Shown here one piece after another: positions 7,556-14,225 of a stretch of 14,283 nt of DNA (within the stretch, counting starts at the first letter, position 1; every line of letters begins with the position of its first letter). The notes under the pieces are model-generated. The model was given only the letters and a program-made list of their open reading frames with translations. It was not told the DNA's origin and did not search any database. The position numbers were made by a program, and so were the translations under genes. The DNA is taken from contig CATPAT010000279.1 of the NCBI GenBank assembly GCA_955652155.1, positions 1 through 14,283 of the forward strand, in the 5' to 3' direction. The DNA comes from an uncultured Chthoniobacterales bacterium. GTDB lineage: Bacteria; Verrucomicrobiota; Verrucomicrobiia; Chthoniobacterales; UBA10450.

Positions 7556-9688
7556 ATGGTAATTGTGAGGATGAGTTCGTGGAGGCGGTTGTTGCTTGCG
7601 CTCTGCGCGGTTGTGTTCGCGCATTCCGGCTTAGGCCAAACGTATCAGGGCCGCGAGCTGGTCAAAGCGACGCTCCTGGCCGACACGTCGGCCATTATTC
7701 CCGGGAAACCGTTCACCGCCGGACTGCTTGTGCGAATGGCGCCCGGCTGGCACACCTATTGGAAATTTTCCGGCGACGCCGGCCTCCCAACTGAAATTAA
7801 ATGGAAACTGCCAGCGGGCTGGAAAATCGGCGAGATCCAGTGGCCGATCCCATTGAAGACAAATGATCCCGGCGATATTCAAACCTATGGTTACCAGGAC
7901 GAGGTCCTGCTCATGCAGGAAATCACGCCACCGGCGAAGATCGACATCTCACCGGTGAAACTATCTGCGGAAGCAAATTGGCTCGTCTGCGAAAAAATCT
8001 GCATTCCGGGTGGCGCGACTCTCGAGCTCGAGCTACCTACGTCGACAACTGCCGACCCGAAAAACACCGACCTTTTCGCGCGCTATCGCCGTTTGCTTCC
8101 GCAAAAATTTCCAGATTCAAAAACTGCGATTCCGAGTTGGAGCCGGACGGGTTCTGATCTCCACCTCAAAATCGTCAACGAGACTCTCGCGAATTATCCG
8201 ACGGTCGATTTTTACCCGCTACCCCAAGGGAACACGGTGGTCGGCCATCCGAGCGTCGAATCGCGCAATGGGAATGAAATCATTTTTCGAATTCCCATTG
8301 AATCCCCCGACAAGAATTTATCGGCCATGCCAGGGCTGGTTGTCTTTTCAAAATTTCCCAACGGGAACGACCGCACTGCGTGGCAAATAGAAGCTTCGAT
8401 AGTTGCTGCGGCTAAACCTTCTGCCCCTTCGCGGGGAATTTTCACCTTTTTGTTATTCGGTTTCATCGGTGGATTTATTTTGAATCTGATGCCGTGCGTG
8501 TTGCCGGTAATATCGCTCAAAATTTTTGGCTTCATTCAACAAGCCGGACAAAGCCGGCAGAAAATTTTCCGCAGCGGGCTGGCTTTTACCGCCGGCATTT
8601 TTGCGTGGTTTCTGGCGCTGGCGCTGCTGCTGATCGCACTTAAAGCCGGCGGCCGCGATGTGACCTGGGGTGGCTTTCAATTTACGAGCGCCTATTTTGT
8701 TCTCGGTCTGAGCGTGATCGTCCTGGTGTTCGCGCTGAATCTTTTTGGCGTCTTCGAGATTTCACTGCCGCAAAGCATGACTCGCGGCTTGCTCGCAAGT
8801 TCGGAGCGTAAAGACAATCTCGGCTCATTTTTTCAAGGCGTGTTCGCGACCGTTCTGGCGACGCCGTGCTCTGCTCCGTTTCTCGGGACTGCACTGGGCT
8901 TCGCATTTACACAATCACCGATCGTCATCTTGTCGATCTTCGTGGCCACCGCAGCTGGGATGAGTGCGCCATATTTTCTGCTGAGTGCCCAACCAGCCTG
9001 GCTCCGATTTCTGCCGCAGCCCGGGCCATGGATGGTGCACGTGAAACAGTTCATGGGCTTTTTGCTGCTCGCGACATTACTCTTTCTGCTCTACGTCCTC
9101 GGCGCCCAACGCGGGCTCGAAGGTGCAATTTGGGCGAGCTGCTTTTTGCTCGTCGTCGCCATCGTTTGTTGGATGAAAGGCGCATTTATTTTGCCGGGCA
9201 CGTCCACCACTAAACGCTCTTTGGTCCTCGTGCTCACGCTCCTGCTCTTGTTCTTTAGCGGCGTTTATTTCATCGGAGATAAGTTTCAGTCAGCCAAGGT
9301 CGACATCGCGGCCTCAGGGGCACCCGGCGATTGGCAACCATTCACGCCCGAGCGTTTGCGAACCGAGCGCGATCAGGGTCACGCCGTATTCGTTGATTTT
9401 ACTGCCGCCTGGTGTTTGACCTGCAAGTTCAACGAGAAAAGCGTGCTCGAGAGTGCGGCCGTGCGCGACGCGTTCCAACGTCACGGCGTTGTGAAATTGA
9501 AAGCCGATTGGACCAATGGCGACCCGGTTATTACGAAATTGCTTCAACAATTTGGCCGGCCAGGTGTCCCATTATACGTGCTTTATCCGGGCAAATCGAA
9601 AGAGCCGATTGTGTTTCCGGAATTGCTCTCCAAAAGTATATTGCTCGACAAACTTGAAACAATTTCAACCGCAGTTGCTTCACAATAA
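7556..9688 (+). CDS. dsbD: DsbD/ScsB-type thiol:disulfide interchange protein
   Basis: This inner-membrane protein moves reducing power from cytosolic thioredoxin to periplasmic thiol proteins. From the chosen start it has 710 residues. A signal peptide (RRLLLALCAVVFAHSGLG) leads into an N-terminal DsbD-like domain with WLVCEKICIPGG (C145, C149). The C-x3-C spacing is more like ScsB/DipZ relatives than E. coli DsbD. A hydrophobic core of about eight helices (300-575) follows, with NLMPCVLPVISLK (C314) and LATPCSAPFLG (C438) as the membrane pair. A C-terminal thioredoxin domain (about 590-710) carries AAWCLTC (C620, C623). All three redox pairs are intact. Start is uncertain: ATGs at 7502, 7556 and 7571 all precede the signal peptide, and none has a well-placed Shine-Dalgarno sequence. 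The redoxin gene starts 3 bases after the stop and is probably its partner. Confidence 0.93.
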   Translation: MVIVRMSSWRRLLLALCAVVFAHSGLGQTYQGRELVKATLLADTSAIIPGKPFTAGLLVRMAPGWHTYWKFSGDAGLPTEIKWKLPAGWKIGEIQWPIPLKTNDPGDIQTYGYQDEVLLMQEITPPAKIDISPVKLSAEANWLVCEKICIPGGATLELELPTSTTADPKNTDLFARYRRLLPQKFPDSKTAIPSWSRTGSDLHLKIVNETLANYPTVDFYPLPQGNTVVGHPSVESRNGNEIIFRIPIESPDKNLSAMPGLVVFSKFPNGNDRTAWQIEASIVAAAKPSAPSRGIFTFLLFGFIGGFILNLMPCVLPVISLKIFGFIQQAGQSRQKIFRSGLAFTAGIFAWFLALALLLIALKAGGRDVTWGGFQFTSAYFVLGLSVIVLVFALNLFGVFEISLPQSMTRGLLASSERKDNLGSFFQGVFATVLATPCSAPFLGTALGFAFTQSPIVILSIFVATAAGMSAPYFLLSAQPAWLRFLPQPGPWMVHVKQFMGFLLLATLLFLLYVLGAQRGLEGAIWASCFLLVVAIVCWMKGAFILPGTSTTKRSLVLVLTLLLLFFSGVYFIGDKFQSAKVDIAASGAPGDWQPFTPERLRTERDQGHAVFVDFTAAWCLTCKFNEKSVLESAAVRDAFQRHGVVKLKADWTNGDPVITKLLQQFGRPGVPLYVLYPGKSKEPIVFPELLSKSILLDKLETISTAVASQ

Positions 9689-9691
9689 CCT

Positions 9692-10306
9692 ATGAAAACA
9701 AAACTAATTCTCACCGCAATTACCGTATTTGCATCCGGCGTGCTTTATGCCGCCGATGTTCCACCGGTCGGCAGCGCCGCGCCCGACTTCTCGTCGCCGG
9801 ACGCGAGCGGCAAGACGCAGTCGCTTTCGCAATACAAAGGCAAATACGTCGTGCTCGAGTGGTTCAATCCGGAATGCCCGTTCGTGAAGAAACATTACGG
9901 CAGCGACAACATGCAAAAGTTGCAGGCGGAATACACCGGCAAAGGTGTTGTCTGGCTGACCATCGATTCCAACGCCCCCGGTTCCGAAGGGAACATTACG
10001 CCCGAGCAGGCGCAGAAAATTATGGCTTCATGGAAAACAAAGCAGACCGCGTTGCTTCTCGATCCTGAAAGCAAGGTGGCCAAACTTTACGGCGCGAAAA
10101 ACACGCCGAACATGGTTGTGATCAATCCCGAAGGTAAAATCGTTTACGAAGGCGCGATCGACAGCAAAGCGTCACCGAATCCAGCCGACATCCCGAGCTC
10201 CACCAACTACGTCAAAGCTGCGCTCGACGAATCGCTTGCCGGCAAGCCGGTCTCCAACGCGCAGACGAAACCGTACGGCTGCTCGGTTAAATACAAATCC
10301 TCATAG
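9692..10306 (+). CDS. Exported thioredoxin-fold redoxin (AhpC/TSA-like, CPFV type)
   Basis: This 204-residue periplasmic protein begins with a signal peptide (MKTKLILTAITVFASGVLYA, cleavage near 20-21). A redoxin domain follows: VGSAAPDFSSPDASGKTQSL, then YVVLEWFNPECPFVKKHY with active-site C62 in CPFV instead of CxxC. WLTIDSN, a thioredoxin-type cis-Pro region (KNTPNMVVINPEGKIVYEGAID) and a C-terminal PYGCSVKYK with a second cysteine (C197) complete it. I infer C197 acts as a resolving cysteine or forms a disulfide with C62. It starts 3 bases downstream of dsbD, so the two are almost certainly translated from one mRNA, and DsbD plausibly keeps it reduced. It could be a peroxidase-like or thiol-transfer protein. 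The catalysed reaction is not determined. A strong terminator follows. Confidence 0.88.
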   Translation: MKTKLILTAITVFASGVLYAADVPPVGSAAPDFSSPDASGKTQSLSQYKGKYVVLEWFNPECPFVKKHYGSDNMQKLQAEYTGKGVVWLTIDSNAPGSEGNITPEQAQKIMASWKTKQTALLLDPESKVAKLYGAKNTPNMVVINPEGKIVYEGAIDSKASPNPADIPSSTNYVKAALDESLAGKPVSNAQTKPYGCSVKYKSS

Positions 10307-10314
10307 CTTTGTAG

Positions 10315-10333
10315 CGGCGGTCTCTGACCGTCG
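10315..10333. repeat. Short intergenic palindrome of the GCGGTCTCTGACCG type
   Basis: Immediately after the redoxin stop, 10315-10322 pairs with 10326-10333 (8 bp with one G.U, loop TCT) inside GTAGCGGCGGTCTCTGACCGTCGG. From memory, closely similar GGCGGTCTCTGACCGCCG words recur between genes in soil Verrucomicrobia; this is not checked. It sits just before the terminator and could also contribute to 3'-end protection. Confidence 0.5.
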
Positions 10334-10348
10334 GAAAACTTGTTTCTC

Positions 10349-10378
10349 AAAGCGGCGATCGATTTCGATCGCCGCTTT
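10349..10378. terminator. Intrinsic terminator between redoxin and SDR genes
   Basis: A perfect 14-bp inverted repeat (AAAGCGGCGATCGA ... TCGATCGCCGCTTT) with a 2-base nominal loop is followed on the plus strand by TGTTTCG. The stem ends in A:T pairs, so the plus-strand transcript ends in a U-rich run. It lies 43 bases after the redoxin stop and 10 bases beyond the 3' end of the convergent SDR gene. It probably works bidirectionally, better on the plus strand. Confidence 0.82.
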
Positions 10379-10388
10379 TGTTTCGTTG

Positions 10389-11186
10389 CTAGCCGCGCTT
10401 CGCTCCAAGCCGCCAGGCGAGTCGCAAGATCGACATCGGCGTGATGCGGACGAGGAACATGCCGAGTTTCATAGCGAGACCCGGAATAATCAGCGGGCGA
10501 TCGGCTTCGACCGCGGCGAGCGCGTCGCGTGCTGTCTTCTCTACTGAAACGTAAACGAATTCAGGGCCGCGCTCGGGTTGGCCACCCGGGCGCATGGCGA
10601 CATCCCCGAATTCAGTGTGGACGGGACCGGGACAAAGCGCGGCCACCGTCACGCCGGTACCGCGCAATTCCGCACGCAACGCTTCGGAGAAACTGTTGGC
10701 GTACGCTTTGCTCGCGGCGTAAACAGCCATCCCGGGGATTGGGAGAAAACCGGCAGATGAGCTGACATTCAAAATCGCGCCGCGTTTTTTTGCGACCATC
10801 GGCGGAAGCAAACGGTGGGTGAGCAATGTGAGCGCGGCGATGTTTACTTGAATGATCCGATCGTCTCGCTCCGGATCGCTCGTGGCAAACGACCCATAGT
10901 CGCCGAGCCCGGCATTGTTGATCAAGAAGTCGATGTTGATCTTGTCGCGTTCGAGCCATTCGATCAGATCGTCGATTTGAGTTTTGTCGCAAAGATCGAC
11001 GACGCGCACATGAACGTTCAAGTGCGCGTTGCGGTTCCGGAGTTCGTCGCGCAACTCATTTAATCTTTGCTCGCGTCGCGCGACGAGAACGAGCGTTCGC
11101 GCGCGTGTCGCCAGTTGGCGGGCAAACTCGCGACCGATTCCAGCGGAAGCGCCGGTGATTAACGCGCTGCAGTTATCGAGTTTCAT
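10389..11186 (-). CDS. Short-chain dehydrogenase/reductase (SDR family)
   Basis: This is a predicted NAD(P)-dependent oxidoreductase of 265 residues with a classical Rossmann fold. The cofactor motif TGASAGIG spans residues 11-18, and VARREQR follows the second strand, suggesting NADP preference. NNAG is at 90-93, and the catalytic triad is S143 (VSSSAG), Y156 and K160 (YAASK). CPGPVHTEF follows, as in classical SDRs. The C-terminal tail (PGLAMKLGMFLVRITPMSILRLAWRLG) is hydrophobic and may associate with membrane. Substrate cannot be inferred; overall it resembles the DltE/YqjQ-like or acyl-reductase-like SDRs. The frame stays open upstream to 11417, but that extension overlaps the M23 gene and is unlike any SDR. 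The ATG at 11186 therefore fits. It lies 82 bases downstream of the M23 peptidase gene on the same strand. Confidence 0.93.
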   Translation of the reverse strand: MKLDNCSALITGASAGIGREFARQLATRARTLVLVARREQRLNELRDELRNRNAHLNVHVRVVDLCDKTQIDDLIEWLERDKINIDFLINNAGLGDYGSFATSDPERDDRIIQVNIAALTLLTHRLLPPMVAKKRGAILNVSSSAGFLPIPGMAVYAASKAYANSFSEALRAELRGTGVTVAALCPGPVHTEFGDVAMRPGGQPERGPEFVYVSVEKTARDALAAVEADRPLIIPGLAMKLGMFLVRITPMSILRLAWRLGAKRG

Positions 11187-11268
11187 AGATGTTAGGATAA
11201 TGCGGCTTCGCCGCCAATTTAACATCGAGCAAGGGACTGCTCGATCCACCCAGCCACAACGCTCGGAT

Positions 11269-11889
11269 TCATCGATGCGCCTCGATGAATTTGGTCGGGT
11301 CAAGCCAGCCGCGCGTGTCGTCGCGGTAACCCGGGCCGATGAACGGCGTGATGAATTCGCGCATTTCAAGATGGAGATGGGCAAAGTAACGACCGTTGGC
11401 GGTGCCAACCGTCGCAACCTGCTGGCCGCGTTTCACGGTCTCGCCCGAATGCACCAGCATCTCTTGGACGTGCCCATAATAGGACTCCACATATTTCCGC
11501 TCACCACTTTTAAGATAGGCGTGGAGCAAAATGATCACGTTGCCCCAGCCAGGGCCGCCGTCGCGCGCGAGCAGCACGCGACCAGCAGCGATCGCGTAAA
11601 TCGGATCGCCCAGATCGCTGTTCTCGCCGCCGATCCCGTTTAAATCGTCACCGAGATGTTTGTTCTCGGTGAAATGCTGGGCGTTGTAGGCCATTGCTCC
11701 GTTCTCGTTCCCGAGCGGAAAATCAAAATGAGTTGCCGTCGGAATCGAAGCCAATTCAAGCGGCGACGGAATCCGAAATGCCGGATCGACATATTTCGGC
11801 CGCGTCAGTTCGGGGCCGAGTTTCCAGGCGATTGTCGCGACAAATGCCAATCCAAATGCGAGCGCACTCAGCCAAATCTCGCGCTTCAT
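11269..11889 (-). CDS. M23 family (lysostaphin-fold) metallopeptidase
   Basis: This exported or membrane-anchored peptidoglycan endopeptidase-type protein has 206 residues. It has an N-terminal hydrophobic segment (IWLSALAFGLAFVATIAW, about 5-22) after MKRE, then a proline-rich spacer. The M23 domain (about 75-205) shows the full zinc/catalytic set: H78 and D82 (HLGDD), H140 (YYGHVQ), and H171 and H173 (HLHLEM). GDPIYAIAAGRVLLA and GETVKRGQQVATVG are typical LytM strands. With all ligands present it should be active, unlike degenerate LytM regulators. There is no LysM or coiled coil. The nearby SDR gene may be co-transcribed. The ATG at 11889 begins 3 bases from a palindromic repeat, so its promoter must overlap or lie beyond that repeat. 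Confidence 0.92.
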   Translation of the reverse strand: MKREIWLSALAFGLAFVATIAWKLGPELTRPKYVDPAFRIPSPLELASIPTATHFDFPLGNENGAMAYNAQHFTENKHLGDDLNGIGGENSDLGDPIYAIAAGRVLLARDGGPGWGNVIILLHAYLKSGERKYVESYYGHVQEMLVHSGETVKRGQQVATVGTANGRYFAHLHLEMREFITPFIGPGYRDDTRGWLDPTKFIEAHR

Positions 11890-11891
11890 TT

Positions 11892-11972
11892 AACCACGAA
11901 GATCACGAAGAACACGAAGGTTGCGAGGTACAAACCGTAATTTTCTTCGTGCACTTCGTGTCCTTCGTGGTT
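11892..11972. repeat. Imperfect inverted repeat built of CACGAAG units
   Basis: The left arm, 11892-11919, is AACCACGAAG followed by two more CACGAAG units at 9-base spacing. The right arm, 11945-11972, is its reverse complement except for about four positions in the two-base spacers. A 25-base loop separates them. It fills nearly all of the 97 bases between the divergent M23 and epimerase genes. The pattern (CCACGAAGNNCACGAAG) is one I associate with dispersed intergenic repeats of Verrucomicrobia, Planctomycetes and related bacteria. The unconserved spacers alongside the conserved CACGAAG units suggest the unit is what is maintained. Confidence 0.85.
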
Positions 11973-11986
11973 GATCTTCTGACCTC

Positions 11987-12940
11987 ATGAGGATTCTCGT
12001 CACGGGCGGCGCTGGATTCATCGGCTCCCATCTGGTCGAAAAACTACTCGCTGCCGGACATGACGTCGCCGTCCTCGACGACTTTAACGATTTTTAAGAT
12101 CCGCAAATCAAGCGGGACAACATTTCCGCCGTCGAAAAGAAGATCGCGGTGCACGATGTCGATCTTCGCGACGGCGACAAAGTCTCGAATTTATTTCGTC
12201 AGGAGAAATTCGACGCAATCGCACATCTGGCCGCGCGCGCGGGTGTTCGGCCATCGATTCAACAGCCACAGCTTTACTACGACACCAATGTCGCCGGCAC
12301 ATTGCATTTGCTCGAAGCGGCGCGCGCGAGTGGAGCTGAACGATTCATCTTCGCGTCGAGCTCGTCGGTTTACGGCGCGGCCAAGAAAGTCCCATTCTCA
12401 GAAGAAGAACATCTTACCCAAACGTTCAGCCCGTACGCAGCGACGAAAATCGCGGGCGAGTTTCTCTGCTCGACCTATTCACATCTCTACAAAATGCGGA
12501 TCGTGGCGCTCCGCTACTTCACCGTTTACGGCGCGCGGCAACGCCCCGACCTCGCGACCCATCAGTTCACGCGAAAAATTCATGCCGGCGAACCGATCGA
12601 TCAATTTGGCGACGGCACCACCCGCCGGGATTACACTTACATCGACGACATCATTCAAGGGACGATGGCCGCGCTGAAATACGAAGGCCCGATGTTCGAT
12701 GTTTTTAATCTCGGCGAAAACAAAACGATTCAATTGAAGGATTTAATCGCGGCGATCGAGACCGCGCTTGGCAAAAAGGCGAAGATCAATCGACTGCCGG
12801 AGCAACCAGGCGACATGCCACTGACCTGCGCTGATATTTCCAAAGCGCGAAAGCTTCTTGGTTACAATCCGAAAACGAAATTCGAAGACGGCCTGCCCCG
12901 GTTTGTTGATTGGTTTCTGAAATCGCGCGGCGCGAAATGA
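11987..12940 (+). pseudogene. NAD-dependent sugar-nucleotide epimerase (UDP-glucuronate 4-epimerase-like), broken by an in-frame stop
   Basis: Translation from the ATG at 11987 gives MRILVTGGAGFIGSHLVEKLL, the NAD-binding Rossmann start of extended SDR epimerases, and reaches DDFNDF before a TAA at 12095-12097 (codon 37). The same frame then continues without a further stop for 280 codons. It shows HLAARAGVRPSI, SSSSVYG, the catalytic SPYAATK (YxxxK), TVYGARQRPDL and RRDYTYIDDI. Homologues of this type read DFYDP or DYYDV here, so a single TAC/TAT-to-TAA change explains the break. A GTG at 12149 could restart translation, but that product lacks the glycine motif and would not bind NAD. The intact gene would encode about 317 residues, normal for the family, acting on UDP-sugars for surface polysaccharide. 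It could be a recent pseudogene, a sequencing error or readthrough. TAA is used as an ordinary stop elsewhere (e.g. 7203, 9688). Confidence 0.88.
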
Positions 12941-12945
12941 CGCTC

Positions 12946-13056
12946 TGTCATCCTGAACGGAGTGAAGGATCTCTTACAAGCTCGTTGGTCACGTTAAGTA
13001 CGTTTGTGTGTTCCAAGCTCCGACTGTGAGGTCCCTCGCTTGGGCTCGGGATGACA
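12946..13056. repeat. Imperfect inverted repeat of the TGTCATCCTGA type
   Basis: The left arm, 12946-12973, starts TGTCATCCTGAACGGAG. The right arm, 13028-13056, reads as its reverse complement starting TGTCATCCCGAGCCCAAG. The arms match at roughly three quarters of positions, several differences being G.U-compatible, around a 54-base loop. TGTCATCCTGAGCGAAGCGAAGGATCTC-like words are a familiar dispersed intergenic repeat in several environmental phyla. It lies between the epimerase stop and the sulfotransferase and could fold as a hairpin in the transcript. Confidence 0.75.
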
Positions 13057-13094
13057 ACGCTGCGTGATTGAACAAGCTCGGACGAGGTCGCAAA

Positions 13095-14111
13095 ATGACA
13101 GTGTCGATGCAAATTATTCCGTTTGATCAGCGTGCCTGTTTCGTCGCCGGTCAGGCGAAATCGGGGACGACGTTAGTAGCGGCGTTGCTCGATAGTCATC
13201 CGGAGCTCCTCGTTTTGCCGCAGGAAACGGCCTATTTTCCGACGGTTCTCAGGAAATATCGCGACGCTGACCGGCGGACCCAGGTTGATTATTTAACGAA
13301 GGAATCTTTTTCACGCGTTCTATTTGGCGGCGAACCGAAATGGCGCGAGCACGAATACAAAAGCTTTCCGCAGCGGAAATTTCTCGAGACATTCGAGCGC
13401 ACTGCTTTTGATCAGGCAAATGCGAACCGCGATTTGCTCGCGCTAATGGCGGAATCGTACGCTGCGGTAATCGGCGTGCCAATCGATCGCATCAAACGTT
13501 GGATCGAGAAGACGCCGGCGAACCGAAACCATGTCGATGAAATCTTCGGGCGATTTCCGCAGGCAAAACTTCTCGTCACGCTGCGCGATCCGCGCGCGAT
13601 CCTGGCGACCCAAATCGCGTTGGAACAAACGCGAAAAACGAAACGTTTTTCGGTTTATTACGTAATCGCGCACTGGCGCGTGGCCGCGAAGTTAGCCAGA
13701 CGCGTCCGAAGCGCGGGCGTTCCCGGATTGTTCGTGCAGTTCGAACAGCTCGTGAGCGACGGTTCGACCGTGATGAAACGTGTGTGTGACTATCTCGAAA
13801 TCCAATTCTATCCCGAAGTTGTTTTGACGCCCACGAAGATTGGTCAACCGTGGGGCGGAAATTCGGCGGCGCAGATAGCGTTTTCTCAAGTGAGCGCAGA
13901 ACCGGCGTCGCGCTGGGAGCAGGAGTTGTCCGAAGATGAAATTGGCTGGGTGGAATGGCATTGCCGCGATCTGATGCCGGAGTTTGGATACCAGCCGCGG
14001 TTGAGTGGGCGCGCGTTACGACACTTCAGCAAGCGAATTCGCGGTGAACGCCTTCGCGAATACCTAAAGTCGCGCGCGTACTCCATTCGCGACGCCTGGA
14101 CGGGCCGCTAG
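13095..14111 (+). CDS. PAPS-dependent sulfotransferase family protein
   Basis: This 338-residue protein is a predicted cytosolic sulfotransferase that transfers sulfate from PAPS to a carbohydrate or other acceptor. The 5'-phosphosulfate loop is GQAKSGTTLVAALLDSHPEL, with the SGTT at 23-26. WIEKTP (136-141) and the 3'-phosphate-binding LRDPR (163-167) follow in the usual order. The C-terminal part has FVQFEQLV, matching the family's F..YE.L element. The acceptor cannot be predicted. Its position after a sugar-nucleotide epimerase gene suggests a surface polysaccharide. I chose the ATG at 13095, with GAGG about 8 bases upstream, over a TTG at 13068; an ATG at 13107 is also possible. The C-terminal 45 residues are strongly basic (RGRALRHFSKRIRGERLREY), which could favour membrane or nucleotide contact. 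Confidence 0.9.
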   Translation: MTVSMQIIPFDQRACFVAGQAKSGTTLVAALLDSHPELLVLPQETAYFPTVLRKYRDADRRTQVDYLTKESFSRVLFGGEPKWREHEYKSFPQRKFLETFERTAFDQANANRDLLALMAESYAAVIGVPIDRIKRWIEKTPANRNHVDEIFGRFPQAKLLVTLRDPRAILATQIALEQTRKTKRFSVYYVIAHWRVAAKLARRVRSAGVPGLFVQFEQLVSDGSTVMKRVCDYLEIQFYPEVVLTPTKIGQPWGGNSAAQIAFSQVSAEPASRWEQELSEDEIGWVEWHCRDLMPEFGYQPRLSGRALRHFSKRIRGERLREYLKSRAYSIRDAWTGR

Positions 14112-14130
14112 GGTCGATTTCTTGTTCCAC

Positions 14131-14159
14131 TTGCAATCACTATCGGCGCGGGCGATAAT
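14131..14159 (+). promoter_or_regulatory. Candidate sigma-70-type promoter
   Basis: TTGCAA (14131-14136) and GATAAT (14154-14159) are separated by exactly 17 bases. They match the TTGACA and TATAAT consensus at four and five of six positions. Transcription would begin near 14166, about 60 bases before the ATG at 14226. It lies just after the sulfotransferase stop, in the only gene-free stretch before the next start. Confidence 0.4.
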
Positions 14160-14225
14160 CGGCCCGTAGATGTCGGGAGTCTAATTCGATCCTCCGAGCA
14201 TCCGTTTTCAAGCGAGGCTAAAAGT

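Noticed and set aside
10236..10547. 103-codon plus-strand frame reading through the redoxin 3' end, palindrome and terminator
   Set aside because: It spans a strong intrinsic terminator and is in a different frame from the redoxin. The AAVSDRR stretch is simply the translated palindrome.
11656..11990. Short frames reading NHEDHEEHEG and FFVHFVSFVV over the M23/epimerase gap
   Set aside because: These are translations of the CACGAAG inverted repeat, a known kind of spurious protein prediction, not genes.
12095..12097. Stop-codon reassignment of TAA
   Set aside because: Other genes here end at TAA with the protein at its expected length (7203, 9688, minus-strand stop at 173), so the code is standard.
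12060..12677. 205-codon plus-strand frame across the epimerase stop codon
   Set aside because: It is a shifted-frame shadow. The epimerase motifs lie in the other frame on both sides of the stop, so this is not a frameshifted continuation, and the product is a Ser/Arg-rich sequence with no domain.
12149..12940. A free-standing 263-codon epimerase starting at GTG 12149
   Set aside because: It lacks the Rossmann glycine motif present upstream in the same frame, so it is better described as the 3' part of one interrupted gene.
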